Origin: Nephromyces sp. MM_2019
Taxonomy: Eukaryota; Apicomplexa; Aconoidasida; Nephromycida
Assembly: GCA_015657535.1 (NCBI GenBank)
Contig: JADHZB010001643.1
Span: forward strand, 1-64,000
Length of the DNA stretch: 64,000 bases
Direction: 5' to 3'
The notes under the pieces were generated by a model that saw only the letters and a list, made by a program, of their open reading frames with translations, was not told where the DNA came from and made no database searches. The translations under genes and the position numbers were made by a program. This document shows, piece after piece, positions 38,051 to 50,072 of this stretch; position 1 is the first letter of the stretch, and every line of letters begins with the position of its first letter.

Positions 38051-41000
38051 ATGAAGAAGAGTAGTTTTTATACCCAAGAAGTTTTACCTAGCTTAAGTTC
38101 ATACGCAGCTTTTAGATCAAGCCAAGGGAGTAGCTATTCATACGATATACAAGAAAATAAGCCATTCTTATCAGGAGGGCGCATGGCCTCTATCCTAAGG
38201 TAAGGAGAGTTTTTCCTATTCTCACTTCACCAACTTAACGGGGCATAGGTTCAACTCCGTAAGATTATTAAATTTACGACGAAGGCTACTTTACATACAA
38301 CGTAATGGCATATTTTGTGGCTTTTCTTTTAGCTGGGATGCTCCTATGAAGTCAAAAAATGGGGCAGATATAGCCCTCGAGAAAGCACGGGGGGCGACAA
38401 GGTTAGCCAATTTATTTGTGTTATGTAGGAACAAATAAAATTGGTTTTAAGCCACAGTATATGAAGCCAACATTCGTAAAAAAAATTAATAAGGTACTAG
38501 AGTGACAGCTTTCAAAAAGGTGCTGAATTACTTCCTAGATTTTATAAGAATAACACGAAGGTAAAATAAATTACTTCCGCAAGAAGCGCAGTAAGAATTC
38601 AGGAGTAGAGTTAGAATAAGCTCTGGTGATATTCAACTCAAGCAGCCGTTAAGCAAATTGTTAGGAGTTGCAGCCAATAGTAAATCTTCTTAATTGGTAA
38701 CGAAAAGAAGGCTACTTACTTGTTAAAACCAAAGTCAATCAATCTTATTCTGACAGACTCTGTGAACTAGTTATACATGCTCTGCTTAGCTTATCTCTCG
38801 ACAGCTTACCTGCAGCAGGAAAAGCCACAGAATGGTTTCAAGAGAACATTCCTACACTGAGGCGCGCGTCTCGAGCTATAAGTGCTTCACAGAAAAGCAG
38901 CTATCCTCAGGTTCATTAATGTGTAGTAGCATTGACTTAAAAGAGCGAAATACTATAATTTTTTGCATGTTTCGAAGAGGATAACGATAATGGTACGCAG
39001 GGCATCCGTTGACGAGTCTTGCTCTATTTCATTTCGAAAGTTACATTTAACACAGGAGTACGGAGGAGGTATACTGGGAAGGCATGAAGAATCAATATCT
39101 ACGTCGCAACGTCATCGGAAGTCAAGTGTTGGTGCCAACAAGAACAGCAGCGTAATGATGACGCAGTCCATGATGCAGGGTACGAATGAAGCATGTATTT
39201 AGATACTAGTAAAGTTAATAGCATAGTTTTAGTACTTGTGGCTGAAGGGAAGAAAGAAATGCCTCCCCAAATTGCTATTATATGAAGAGGTCCTGCCTAC
39301 CTAAACAGATGCTCGCAATCAGTGGCCAGAAGGATACAATGCCGCTGCAAGCCGGGAACAAAACTCGGGAAGGAGAAGATTCGCGTGGGGAAACGATTCC
39401 TCAGAGTTTGCAGCCACGCTTCGCGGCGATGGGCAACATAAAGCGGACGTGAAACAAATGAAGAAGTTTCAAGCTTACCCAAAGATTCAGACTTCACTCG
39501 TGGCGAGGTAACTTGACAACTCGAAAGACAAAGCATTATAGAAATATGTACTTTGAATATCCAGCAGAAGAAAGTGCGCGAAGTAGCTTTATAATTTTTA
39601 GTAGCATCTAGGTAATTTTTTTGTGTACCACAGGCATAATGGAAGGTTAATTTTAATTCGGTGCAAGGTTAAAACTAACAATTAGGTGAAGTAGATTAAG
39701 GTGCTATTACTCATATAAACCTCAGCGAAGTACAGGTTCCTCTCCAGTTTTACTACTAAGCTTCATGGCCCTATAATGTGGATGAAACATTGCTGTAGTT
39801 CATCATTTTTTCGTGTTCTGCTACCATGGCTGAAAATTCCTCCGCCCTCATCAGTTATTGCTATCCCGTTTCCACTGCTGATACTGATTTGCACTCCTGG
39901 CGGTTGGTGAATGATATTCTACGTTTGAAATATGCTAAAGATGTGTTACGTAGCTCGTCGGTTTCCGAACGGCCTCCATTTAACTATCCAAAAGCAGCTT
40001 GTCCGCTTCAGGCTTTTATATACCCTTACTTTGCTGAAGCTGCATTGTCTTAATCTCACAAAAAGCTCGCTCGTGGCTTGCCCCCCAAACTCCTTACTCC
40101 ACTTCCGCGCATGTGTGGCACCCTTCTATGAAATCATGTTTTCTGTTGAACAAACTCAGAGAAGAAAAGGTTAAACAAAGATCACAGAAACTCTGCTTCA
40201 ACGGTATCTCAAGCAATCCTTACCGATATGGCGTTGATGTACTCAATTATGAGGGCCCTAAAATACGAAGCAGAGTACGTGGGCTAGCCGAAGCCGACCA
40301 CTTAGATGTAAGTTGTGCTGCTATAATTCTACAGAGGCGGCACTTTTTCTCGTATATTGAAAAAAGAAAATCTTTCCACTTAGCGATACCAGGAAACCTA
40401 AGTAACTTAATGTGAAGCTCACATGATGCAATTATTCTTCTCCTCGGCAGAGGCTACTGGTTCCATATGACAGTGTCGATGCGACTACGGTAACGCGAAA
40501 TCGGCCATCACGCTCAACGATAGGGAATATGGATGTGAGTACGCAAATTTAATGATAGCAAAAGCTTCCAATATAAATCTTCTTTGGTTTAGATGGGAGC
40601 GCTCGAAAGTTTAATACAGCCTTATGGCTGGCTTGCCTGCCCTTTAGCAAGGATGCAAGATACCTAATATGCTGCTACCCTGACTCTCGTTCCCCTCGTA
40701 CGAAGGGATTGCAGCAACGGGTTACTAATGAGCTATTGCATGTTTTTTATCTATACAGCAAAGACTCATTCCTTTTGAAGCTCAGGAAGTACGACTCCAC
40801 GGAAAACAAATGCGCCATATAGAATCTGGCTCCAATAAAGGATTTGTGGTCAGTTTCAGCTGAGTAGTTGCTAGTCTAAGGTTACATATTCAATGCATCT
40901 TATGCTGCGGTAGAGTTACTGTTCTATATAAAAATCATACAAAATTTCTGTGTTCAGCACACCTGTGTTCCTCCTCTTATTGAAACTAGGCTATCCAAGC

Positions 41001-41688
41001 GTTATTTCAGGGAACAACTTGCCAACAACCTACAGGTTGTATATTCTAAAAGATGATTATATTTTAGTCTACTTATCCTGCGTGATCTTTGTGGTCATTG
41101 CTTCAAGCTTTTTATCTTTTATTCGGGTATCAGCATCCTGAGAAGCGTAGTTGGGCCAATTAAAACAACTTTCCCCCTTTAGTGCCGTAATTTTTTTTCC
41201 AGATATCTTGCAAGATTTACCACCCCATTAACTTGGTTTTTTTCATTTCCTCGGAAGTATAGTCTATCGCAGCTACTTGGTTTTTTAGTCTATTCTTTTC
41301 ATTAGTGCTGTATAGTCTATCATAGCTATCACTGCTTTTACTTCATACGAAGTCATGTAGGTATTGCTGTCTAATTAAATGTTCAGCAAGACTATGTGCC
41401 AATATCGGATGATGTCCCGAAAGGAAGAAAAGCAGCCTTCAGTAACTTACAGTCGAGCATGGAGACAGGTAGCGCACTGCTATTAAGTATGCTCATAACT
41501 CATAATTCTACATTAATCTACTTCTCTATCTTCGTGATTGATAATTTTTAGAATAATATGATTGGTGTTTTTTGCTACTTTTAGGCAGTTGTATACCGAA
41601 AGATTCAAAAAGTTCATCCGTCAAAGTTCACAGAAAGAGAATATCAGGAAACCTGGCGGGTTCACAAATACAATTAGGCTATGATTAG
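38051..41688 (+). CDS. 426-aa basic, Ser-rich protein, ten exons
   Basis: Exons 38051-38199, 38333-38401, 38757-38910, 38978-39179, 39309-39507, 40160-40307, 40451-40534, 40759-40848, 41387-41468 and 41585-41688 (TAG) join with matching phases and sum to exactly 427 codons. The 38911 (GTTCAT) and 40849 (GTCAGT) donors are weak. The start MKKSSFYTQEVLPSL at 38051 is preferred to an upstream in-frame start at 37895. The protein has no signal peptide, membrane helix or Cys pattern. It is rich in Ser, Arg, Lys and Asn, with conserved-looking blocks around NPYRYGVDVLNYEGPK and ISDDVPKGRKAAF. This composition resembles apicomplexan cytoskeletal or pellicle proteins, but that is only an impression. 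The intron 39508-40159 contains an unrelated 75-codon frame at 39826-40053 that does not fit the chain. Confidence 0.75.
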
Positions 41689-42476
41689 TTCTGTAGGTTC
41701 ATTCATATATTCAATACTCAAACCCGTGGTGCGCATGTTGACTGCTTAGTGAATGTGCTGCTAGGGCTTATTAGACTAAAGGAATTAATTGCGATGCGCG
41801 GAACTGTCGCTAGACGCCAGTACGCAACCGGGATTTTTACTAGGATAAATGAATTTAGTATCGGCAAAGCGCATTAAGGAAGCTACAAACATTTTCTAGC
41901 GAAATATTACGCTACACGAACTTGTGCTTCTCCCAGGACCAGGCGAGAAGGATGCGTATACAATTCCTTTCTCGTATTCACACCGTAAGTGTCGTCGTGG
42001 TGGCCTAACAGGCGGAGAGGCTCATCGCGGCATGGTTCTTGAAACAATAAGATTGGCCCGTTGATAAGCTTTTTAATGTATTGGATATAAGCATTTTATC
42101 ATCCGGCATTTTGCATTATAAAGACAGCACAGATTTTAAGGCATTTCTTCAGAAAAATAACGCGCTTCTAAATAAAGCTTTTTTCAGCTATAAGCGAAAG
42201 TTTAGTATAATACCTCAATAATGCTAGCTGCAATATCGAAATGCGCCACAGAAATGTAATAATATATCGGATGGACTTCATTCGTTAACGCAAAAAATTG
42301 ATTTATAGCGGGTGTCAATACTATTTAACTGTCTCTTATGGCATACGCGCCCCTTCGGCAACCTTGGCTACATCTATGAAGAATTTTTAAAACTTTATCT
42401 GCTCCTTGAAACAATTATGAAGATGTGAAACTTGCATTTTCCCCCTTTTTTATTGCCACTGAAAGCGTGCGTATGC
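41689..42476. other. convergent intergenic gap
   Basis: No coding signal on either strand. The gap separates the 3' ends of the + strand 426-aa gene and the - strand secreted-protein gene. It should hold both polyadenylation sites, but no distinct motif stands out. Confidence 0.5.
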
Positions 42477-45400
42477 TTATGCTGTGGGCTGAATGCCATA
42501 AAACGTCTTGGATATCGCATTGATCATGTTTACCCAGGCCTGAAGTACAGGATTTAATGTATCTTGCTTGTTTGGTTGATCGGATAAAATTGGCTTTACT
42601 CCTCCTGTTGTCGGCTGCCAGTTGCTTATTTGCTGCGCCGGTGTATTTATATACGTTTTATAAGGGTACAGGCCGTTCGGACGTGTGTTTAGGAACAACT
42701 CGGCGAAGTATCCAAGCGGTTCTAGTCTTTTAAGAAATTCTATGCCCCCATATCTGTTATATGTGTATGACTCCGCCTAATATACAGCGTAAGAATGCAT
42801 ATCACATTTATAGAATGCCAGTCCTTGATTTTCTCAATAGCCTCAAGATAAAGTACACCATGACATTTGTGGATCTACACAGTACCGCGTAAGCATAGCT
42901 GAAATATGTTGGAGCGCTTAGCCAGCATTAAGGGAAAATGCACAAAAAAAAGGCTTTTCATCTTACTCTTTAACCTAACAAAAGGTTGTCAAATCATTTA
43001 AATAATCTTTTGTAAGTGGTAAACGTTTTGATCCTAAAACATCGGCAAACAGAAGCCGGGCTGGAAGCATTAAAAAACTGGACGTACCAAAGGTTGCAGC
43101 GGAGTTCCTCGTATGTAGCTTGGGTTGACTGTAGGATCACATGTCTTAAGTACGAAAAATAGGACGGTAAAAAGCCTGAACAGATCAAAGCGATACATTT
43201 TATGCACATACGGAGGAAGCGCTAGTTATTTCAATTAAACGAGCAATTAGTGAGTTTTATTTGAAAAGGCTGCTAGTGCATTCGGCCGCCGCGTTATTCG
43301 TTCTAACAAATAGCTCCTAAAACGATCATTATTCTTGAGACCAAATTACATAATCTTGCACGGTTCCTGTTGCATGAAATTCTCTGCTTTATATAAAACA
43401 CAAAGGTTGCTAGCCTTTGTACACACATCTGCAAAGGTAAAACGCACATTTATAAGCATGCAATCGACAGAGTGTTAAGCGCCAGCGCATAGAAATAAGG
43501 AAACCCGTAACACTGGCGCCCATGTCATTGACTTGGCACGGCATGCCATAAGCGTTAAGTCAGGAAGTCTAACAAAGCACATCGCCCATATGGCACATCT
43601 TAGCTACAGGTTATTAGCATACGGAGAGTTCGCAGGGTATGGTTCTCTCATCCAGGTTCTTCCCAGTAGTAAAATACAGCCATCTTCATCGCGACCCACC
43701 GTCCGCAGCTGAAGGTCAAGTTTAATGAGTTGCCAAAATATATATTGCATGAATCAATCGCAAAATTTTATATTCTAGAAAAATTTGACGAGAAATGAAT
43801 CGTGTATTCTTATGCGGCGGAAGTGATTCCGCTTCAAAAGGCATATTCCCCCTATATGACATTTGAGATGCAGAAACAATAGTAAGCTCTTACTTTTTTG
43901 GTTTTAGCGCTTACTGATTACGATCAAATTGCAAACCCTGTATTACTCCAAGATGAATCGTTTTAGAAAATGACATCACTACTAAAGGATTTTTGATGAC
44001 TTAATGATTTTAAACTTCCAAAGTCTACATTGGAAATATTAAGACTCCCCGTATATAAAATTTGTACGGCTAGAAGTTACTATTTTTTATCCCAGGCTGT
44101 TTAGACCTCTAAAAAGCTTACATAATGTAGCAGTCTTCTAATCTTGGATTTAGAAATCCCAAATCTTAAATGTAGAAATAAATTTCATATTAAGCGTTTC
44201 AATAGCTGAAACTAAAACAGCTTGCATATTTATCTAGGAAAAAAAACGAAAATAAAGCTGTTTTTAATATTTTGTGTGCTTGGTTAAACGTATGCATTCA
44301 AGTGCATAGATTGGTTAAAAAAGCACTCAAGGTGTCCAAAAAAAATATTAACTCAGTCCAAATTACCAAGGCACTAATACCAACCATATCAACAAAGAGG
44401 TTGTACGGCCATGTTCCTGTATTAAATGGTAACCAATTCTTGAGTGGCCCCCAAGATGTTTCGTTACCTTCCCCTGGACAATAATCATCTATGTCCACAG
44501 TGAAATCCATAAGCACGCCTGGTTTTCCATCATAATGCTCACCCGGAAGGAAGGTTGAATTTGAGGGCAAAGACGACACTGTCCATATACCTAGATAAAT
44601 GAGCGCGCTGAGATATTGATAATTCCATTATTTACTCGCCTATAGCCACTATTTACAGCGGTGAAGCCATTATCAACCATGATAAGTCTTGTGGAGGCAC
44701 TGAGAAGTGCATTTGGTCTTAGGTTCGGTTAGAATATTTCAAGAATACAATGTGGGGTGCAGCAGTGTACCAGAATACTTTAATACGAAGCCAACAAAAT
44801 AGTACTTGGGCAGCAGCCATACGAGAATAAGCCTAGGCGTTACCGAGAAGATGTTGCTAATTTTCCGGCAAAGGGGTGAGCACAGTTCTTAGCTTAAATT
44901 TTTGCGCTTTATTTAAATCTTAACTCAATAAAGCGAAAAGCACTACTGCATCCCTCTGAATTTTCGCCTAATACTTTACCACAAAAGCAACTTACTGTAC
45001 AGAAGATGTAGTGGGTTCAGGAATATTGTCGGTTTAGCTCAGCTTAAACTGAATTTTTTTTCGGCTACAGAGTCAAAAACTTGCAGATTATATGGATATC
45101 CTATAATAAAACTTCTGAATCATACGCAGCTAATTCAAATAAAAATAATAAGAGTTTCTGAGTATATAGACGAAAATATACTAACAATAAAGAAGGAGGA
45201 AGCAGCCTTACACTGGTGTACCTGTCGACAAATCTAGTCCTCCAAAGTTTACTACGCCGATGTTGTAGAAGTTTCCGTTGCATTGTGTTCGTAAAATGTA
45301 GTCTCCCTGGTATATGAATTCCATGACCCAATTTAGAACAGCTGAACGAATATAAAAGTGGCACCGCTGGGTAGTATAATGATTCCTCTGATTTTAATAT

Positions 45401-45867
45401 ATCTTGCAATATTTTCGGCAAACCAAATGGCTGAAGTACTGCTTTTTGCTACATGCAGCAAATTAGCACCAAGAGACAAGCTGCCTCATTAGCAATGATA
45501 GTTTATTACCTGTGTTCGTAAAGGATAGCAGCCTACCATATGCTGCCCCTAACGGTACCTTATTTGGTGTTATTGCTTGTGACCAAACGCACTCTATCTC
45601 TGGAATTAATTCGTACAAATCAGATATCTTGGTAATCAAATATTCCTTTCCGGCTTCACATGTGCCATGGGTAGGCAATCCAAGTGGAATTGGATACAAA
45701 TAATCATTAAGATTGTTCGGTTTAAGGGCCTGTAAATATTCTTGAAAAGAGTTGGCCAGAGGGGATCCTAAATCAGACGGTTGCAGGGCGCTAGCCGTTA
45801 TCTCTGGGCGATAAGCCGCTAACGAAAGTAAAAGCGTTAATAATAACGCTTGAGTGTGGTGAAACAT
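42477..45867 (-). CDS. 342-aa secreted glycoprotein of unknown family, four exons
   Basis: Exons 45867-45510, 45341-45212, 44607-44367 and 42776-42477 join in phase to exactly 343 codons; the third intron is 1.6 kb. A classical signal peptide begins the protein (TQALLLTLLLSLAA, cleavage probably near residue 25-27). The mature part has four Cys (about 70, 93, 140, 206), two N-glycosylation sequons (N179-S-T and N211-E-T), a striking block DFTVDIDDYCPG (197-208) and a conserved-looking C-terminal third (around YNRYGGIEFLKRLEPLGYF). No transmembrane helix or GPI-like tail is visible, so it is probably soluble in the secretory pathway. Four Cys suggest two disulphides. I do not recognise the family. 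It could be an organelle-lumen enzyme or a secreted parasite protein; the sequence does not decide. Confidence 0.8.
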
Positions 45868-46332
45868 ACTGAATCTTCACGAATGTTTAATCTTATTTTA
45901 AGCTAGCGGCTTTTTAATTTTAGGTGCAGATACATCTAATAGATTTTTTAAACGTTAAAAGTTGCGTCACTTCTCTCCTATTACTTTTAACTACGAAAGC
46001 GCGATTCAAAATTTTTTCTGCATGCGTAATGTAACAACGTATCGTAACTAGACACAGAGTATATATAGGGTGCCGTATTCACAGTGCAATTTTTGTCGAG
46101 CGTCGCAGGATTGTGTTGTATGCAACATATATTTTCACATTATACGGCGAAAGTATATATGTGCCGCTACATACTATACTGTTGCTCCTGTATCACAAGC
46201 ACGCTGGGGCATGAACAACTAGGCTAACGAGCGCCTATGCATAACATGGTAAGCTTGCATGGGGGTACACGCGCTGCACTACTGTTCCCTTAGTACTACC
46301 GACGAATTAAGGCACTAAACTATGAAATACTC

Positions 46333-46659
46333 TTAAACACTTGAGCAGAGCAGTACGTGAAGTTTAGTTCGATATATAGCCTCGGCTAGGTTAGTAGATA
46401 ATGTCGCATAAAAAGATATGGTGAGTCCTGTAACGACGTTGAGAAACTTCGTCTTAAGGCCATGCAATTTGGAAATAAGTAAGTTCGGAACAAAAGTCCT
46501 GGCCCGGGAAATGCTTTTCCCGCATAAAGTAACTGTCTTGATTAGCAAGCCGCCAGTATCTATTTCCTGTGACAGCTTCTTGAACTGCTTAGCTATGTTG
46601 AACCGCAGATTTTTGTACTCACGCGGTGATGGAATCCAATAAAGTAAGGTATACCGCAT
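46333..46659 (-). CDS. possible 108-aa hypothetical protein or exon
   Basis: An uninterrupted minus-strand frame from ATG 46659 to TAA at 46333. It is protein-like and basic (around KKLSQEIDTGGLLIK and SKLHGLKTKFLNV). No splice site is needed, but no family feature is visible, and the opposite strand is also open for 75 codons. It sits 0.5 kb upstream of the secreted-protein gene start on the same strand. Confidence 0.28.
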   Translation of the reverse strand: MRYTLLYWIPSPREYKNLRFNIAKQFKKLSQEIDTGGLLIKTVTLCGKSISRARTFVPNLLISKLHGLKTKFLNVVTGLTISFYATLSTNLAEAIYRTKLHVLLCSSV

Positions 46660-47888
46660 TTTTTACGGAGAATACTATTTAATTTCTTTATTAGGAATTA
46701 CTAAAGGCTTCACATAATATTTACTTGCAGCACAGCGGTAAGCCCTACAGCGATTACTACGCGTACAATAGGGAATTAATTTATAGTAGCTCAGCTGGTT
46801 TGCATGGATATACGCTTGACATGTAACCCTACTCAAAAAATGGCAAGTGTGGCTCATTCAAAAGCCATATCTCATTGAAGATATACAGAGGTGCGTTATT
46901 ATGACAAAATACGCTGAAAAAGTAATAGTAACGCGTTTCGATTTTGTTGCCTTCAAATGTCTACTACATGCCAATAATAACTTTCCGCAGAACCCGTGTG
47001 TGCGTCGCGCGGTATCCGCTATAAATAGCGCTCTTACCTGCGGCAAGTCGCAATATTATTGAACCTTGAATGGTACGTACACTCTATCGTGCGACCTGCC
47101 TTTGGAAAAAATAACCACGCAAGGAAATTCACATCCGACATTCTTGTTACGTAGTTTCACAAGTCAAACTGTCTGTGCACATTACTTCGGAATATAATGC
47201 CTTTAGGGTGAATTCTATCAGATAATCGATCTTTCCGTGTATATAATATGCTGAGCCTACTTCGGAGCAAGCGCCTTTTTGGGAACTCCCTGCCAAGAGT
47301 TTTAAGAAATTCTTTAGCAAGGGAAAAGCCACTGCAAAAACTGACGTGTTCGAGCTATTCCATTGTATAGCCTATTTAGTTCTGAATTATGTGTTCTTAC
47401 ACGGTAATGAATTAAATCCTATTTAATCTCAGGTCAAGCACATCGACGTTTGCAGCTCACTTCCTTGCCACTATCCTGAGAGCGTTGCAACGCGGTAATT
47501 CCATGCAGCTAGTGCCATTGACATTGTACGAAGTGGAGCACGGTGGTTTTTTTTTCGCAGGGGCAAGTTGAAGGAGCTAGTCTTTGCCAATGATATACTA
47601 TGCGTCGTGTAAGAACTATTATTAAAATATTCTTACATATTAATAAGCTTTACACGCCACATTGCACAAGCAGCACGGAATCCGGGATAGCTAGAGCTTA
47701 TGATACGGTGATAAAGCACAATACATTAATTAAAAATATAAAAACCCTGTGGCCTTCAACAGATCTCTGGAACAATTAAATGCGAGCTCAACCCTGCTAG
47801 CCCCACATTTATTGGTATTCAATATAATTGAATATAGCATAGAAGAGGCGCGCAACCTGTGTTTGTCCTGCAGCCGTTCATACTCTAG

Positions 47889-50072
47889 TGTACAATCGCT
47901 TCACTGATACAATAATAATAGTGTACACGGGTTCCCCCGGGGAGCTTCAGTGTTCCGTGGTAGATTGTACGGTAAGAGCCTTCATAAGGATTTTTAATGG
48001 ACGACAGCGGGGAAAATACTATGCTTTAGGGAGTTCGAAACAATACTCCCAGGTCATCCGTGAGCAGCAAATTATTCGGTGAGTATACCTTTTTTGATAT
48101 AAGAAAATTAGGCAAATAACCAAGACTGGGATAAACTCAGAAACAGTTATCTTGACACATCCCGCCTTTTTCGAGTTCGATGGTAATCAAATTTACACAA
48201 AAATGAGGAGAAGAGATTCAATTACGCAGCCAAGCAGACACTAACGCAAAAATTGTGGCCTGCCACATGCTGCAGCAGACATTCGAATTTTGTGAGATTA
48301 GATTTCTAATACTTCCTTGATAGTCTCGAAAGTGTGCTTTTCTTATGCAGGGGTAGTGATAAACATCAGAGATAAAGCATCGCTTCGAAAATATATAATA
48401 TCAACCCTTTGGCCGACAATTTTCTCTATAGGACATGAGGACTTACACCCTCGCCTTCAAAATACACGGCGAACCCTTCCAGGGTAACTACCTAGCTAGT
48501 GCTCCAGAATGTGATAGTATGAATTGACCTATCCCTCTGCAGAACTCAGGTTAATATCGGTACAAGCTACGGCTACAAAACAGGTGCAGACCTCTATGCA
48601 GGGTGTCAGACGGGCTAGTTGCCATGTTTTTGGATCCCACTGAAGACACCATACCGATCTCGGTGTTCGACCTAGACGATGGTTCATGCAAGGCAAAGGC
48701 ATCCTTCAACATACTGCCTCACAGGAAAATGCATTTTTTGGAACTAATTGTCTGCAATCTGCTGGTAGTGATCAGAACCTAACTCATACTAGCACTACTT
48801 TCATAATTTCAAAAGATTAAGCAAGAAGGAGCCTCAATGCGAATATTTAATCTAATCGACAAGACTTGCGTCAAAGTGGAGGATACAAGAAAGTTCAGGC
48901 CCACAGGTATCACCCAACTCACGCATGTATCGCATGCAGTCGCTAAATGCGCCCATGATATTCAGGCTTCCTGTTTTTCCACGTGAGCAATATCTCCATC
49001 CACAGCCCCAGAAAGCATGCCAAACCCCTGTTCAGAGGCCAACACCCAGTAAAGGGAAGGCTTACCTCAGCAAGGTAATGAGTTAGCAAAAGCTAAGTGC
49101 ATTACTCCCCGCTTACATGAAGATACAGGAGCCCCTACCATTCCTTGCGATATCCGACGACACTATCGAATTCTGGAGGCTAGAATGTAGCCAGCTACAA
49201 AGGCTCACCACCATCAACATACAAGGTTACTATACCTCAGCCCACCTACAACACAACCAAAGACTTGGCTGTACAGGTCTTAGAGATCCCGAGCTTTGCG
49301 TATACAACTGGAGCTGCCAAATCATGGCGGCATACGTCTGCCCACATCATACAGTAAGCCCGCAACACCTCCTCCTAATATCACTCACATAAAAATTCAA
49401 CAGGACGGACTAATCCAACTACCCGGAGAAAACCCCACTTTCAGCACAGCACTGCAGCTACTATCCATGAAGGCAGCAGATATAATTAATGGATCCGACA
49501 CCGAGACAGAAACCAGCGACGGCTCGCCGAAAAAAGCAGATCTCACTCCAAAGGGGACGATCAAGTTACTTTCAATGATCGACGGGGAAACTCTCGGTAC
49601 CATTCACCAGGATTTATGCGGGAACGACGTCCAAGTGATGGAAGCTTCTCTAGAAAGACAAGTAAGTCCGGAAGAAGCACTACAAATCGTAACACTGACA
49701 GAACCAGCCAGCAGGTAATCGCATGCGGTGCTAGCGATGGCAAAGTCAGGTAAGCAAAACTAAACACCTGGAACAAGACACCTACATCAACCAACCTCCC
49801 TAACACTTCTACAGGATATGTCGTGCTCCTACGATATTCGACCCACCACCTCAAAGAGCAAAAGCGCCAGATGTAGATTTCTTCAAGGTAAATAGCAATA
49901 GCAAGGTGAAGTATAGAAAGAAACTAATATATATCTTCAGGATGAAACATGCGGACTGCCTAACGACATGTTCCGCATGCCATCCACGCAGCCACAGCAG
50001 CATCGCAACAAAAGAAGCTCCCATAGCCTAGGAAGCGTAGATCCTCACAATGCCAAAAAGTTTAGATACTGA
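47889..50072 (+). CDS. WD40-like beta-propeller protein (5' end unresolved)
   Basis: Ten exons join in phase: 47889-48059, 48351-48483, 48602-48764, 48822-48926, 49006-49074, 49129-49353, 49404-49661, 49715-49749, 49815-49887 and 49941-50072 (TGA), giving 454 aa. The first needs one base from an upstream exon; 46902 onward (ATG, weak donor at 47003-47004) is a candidate start. Blade-like strands recur: ISVFDLDDGSC, ASMRIFNLIDKTC, LAISDDTIEFWRLE, ELCVYNWSCQ, IKLLSMIDGETLG and ACGASDGKVRIC. They have the hydrophobic-Asp/Ser-Gly and aromatic pattern of WD40 propellers, though few canonical WD dipeptides. An acidic low-complexity insert (NGSDTETETSDGSPKKAD) sits late in the propeller, and the tail is basic (around HRNKRSSHSLG). 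WD40 proteins scaffold complexes; which complex cannot be told. The last introns are only 50-65 nt. Confidence 0.72.

Noticed and set aside
39826..40053. 75-codon plus-strand frame with good ATG context inside the 426-aa gene
   Set aside because: No donor in the frame fits the phase needed to join exon 40160, while skipping it keeps the whole chain in phase; it stays a remote nested-gene possibility.
48543..48609. A mini-exon plus 26-nt intron in the propeller gene
   Set aside because: Splicing directly from 48483 to 48602 gives the right phase with an ordinary 118-nt intron.
49226..49240. A 15-nt GT...AG segment in the propeller gene that looked like a tiny intron
   Set aside because: It is exactly five codons and the frame is open through it, so it is simply coding sequence.
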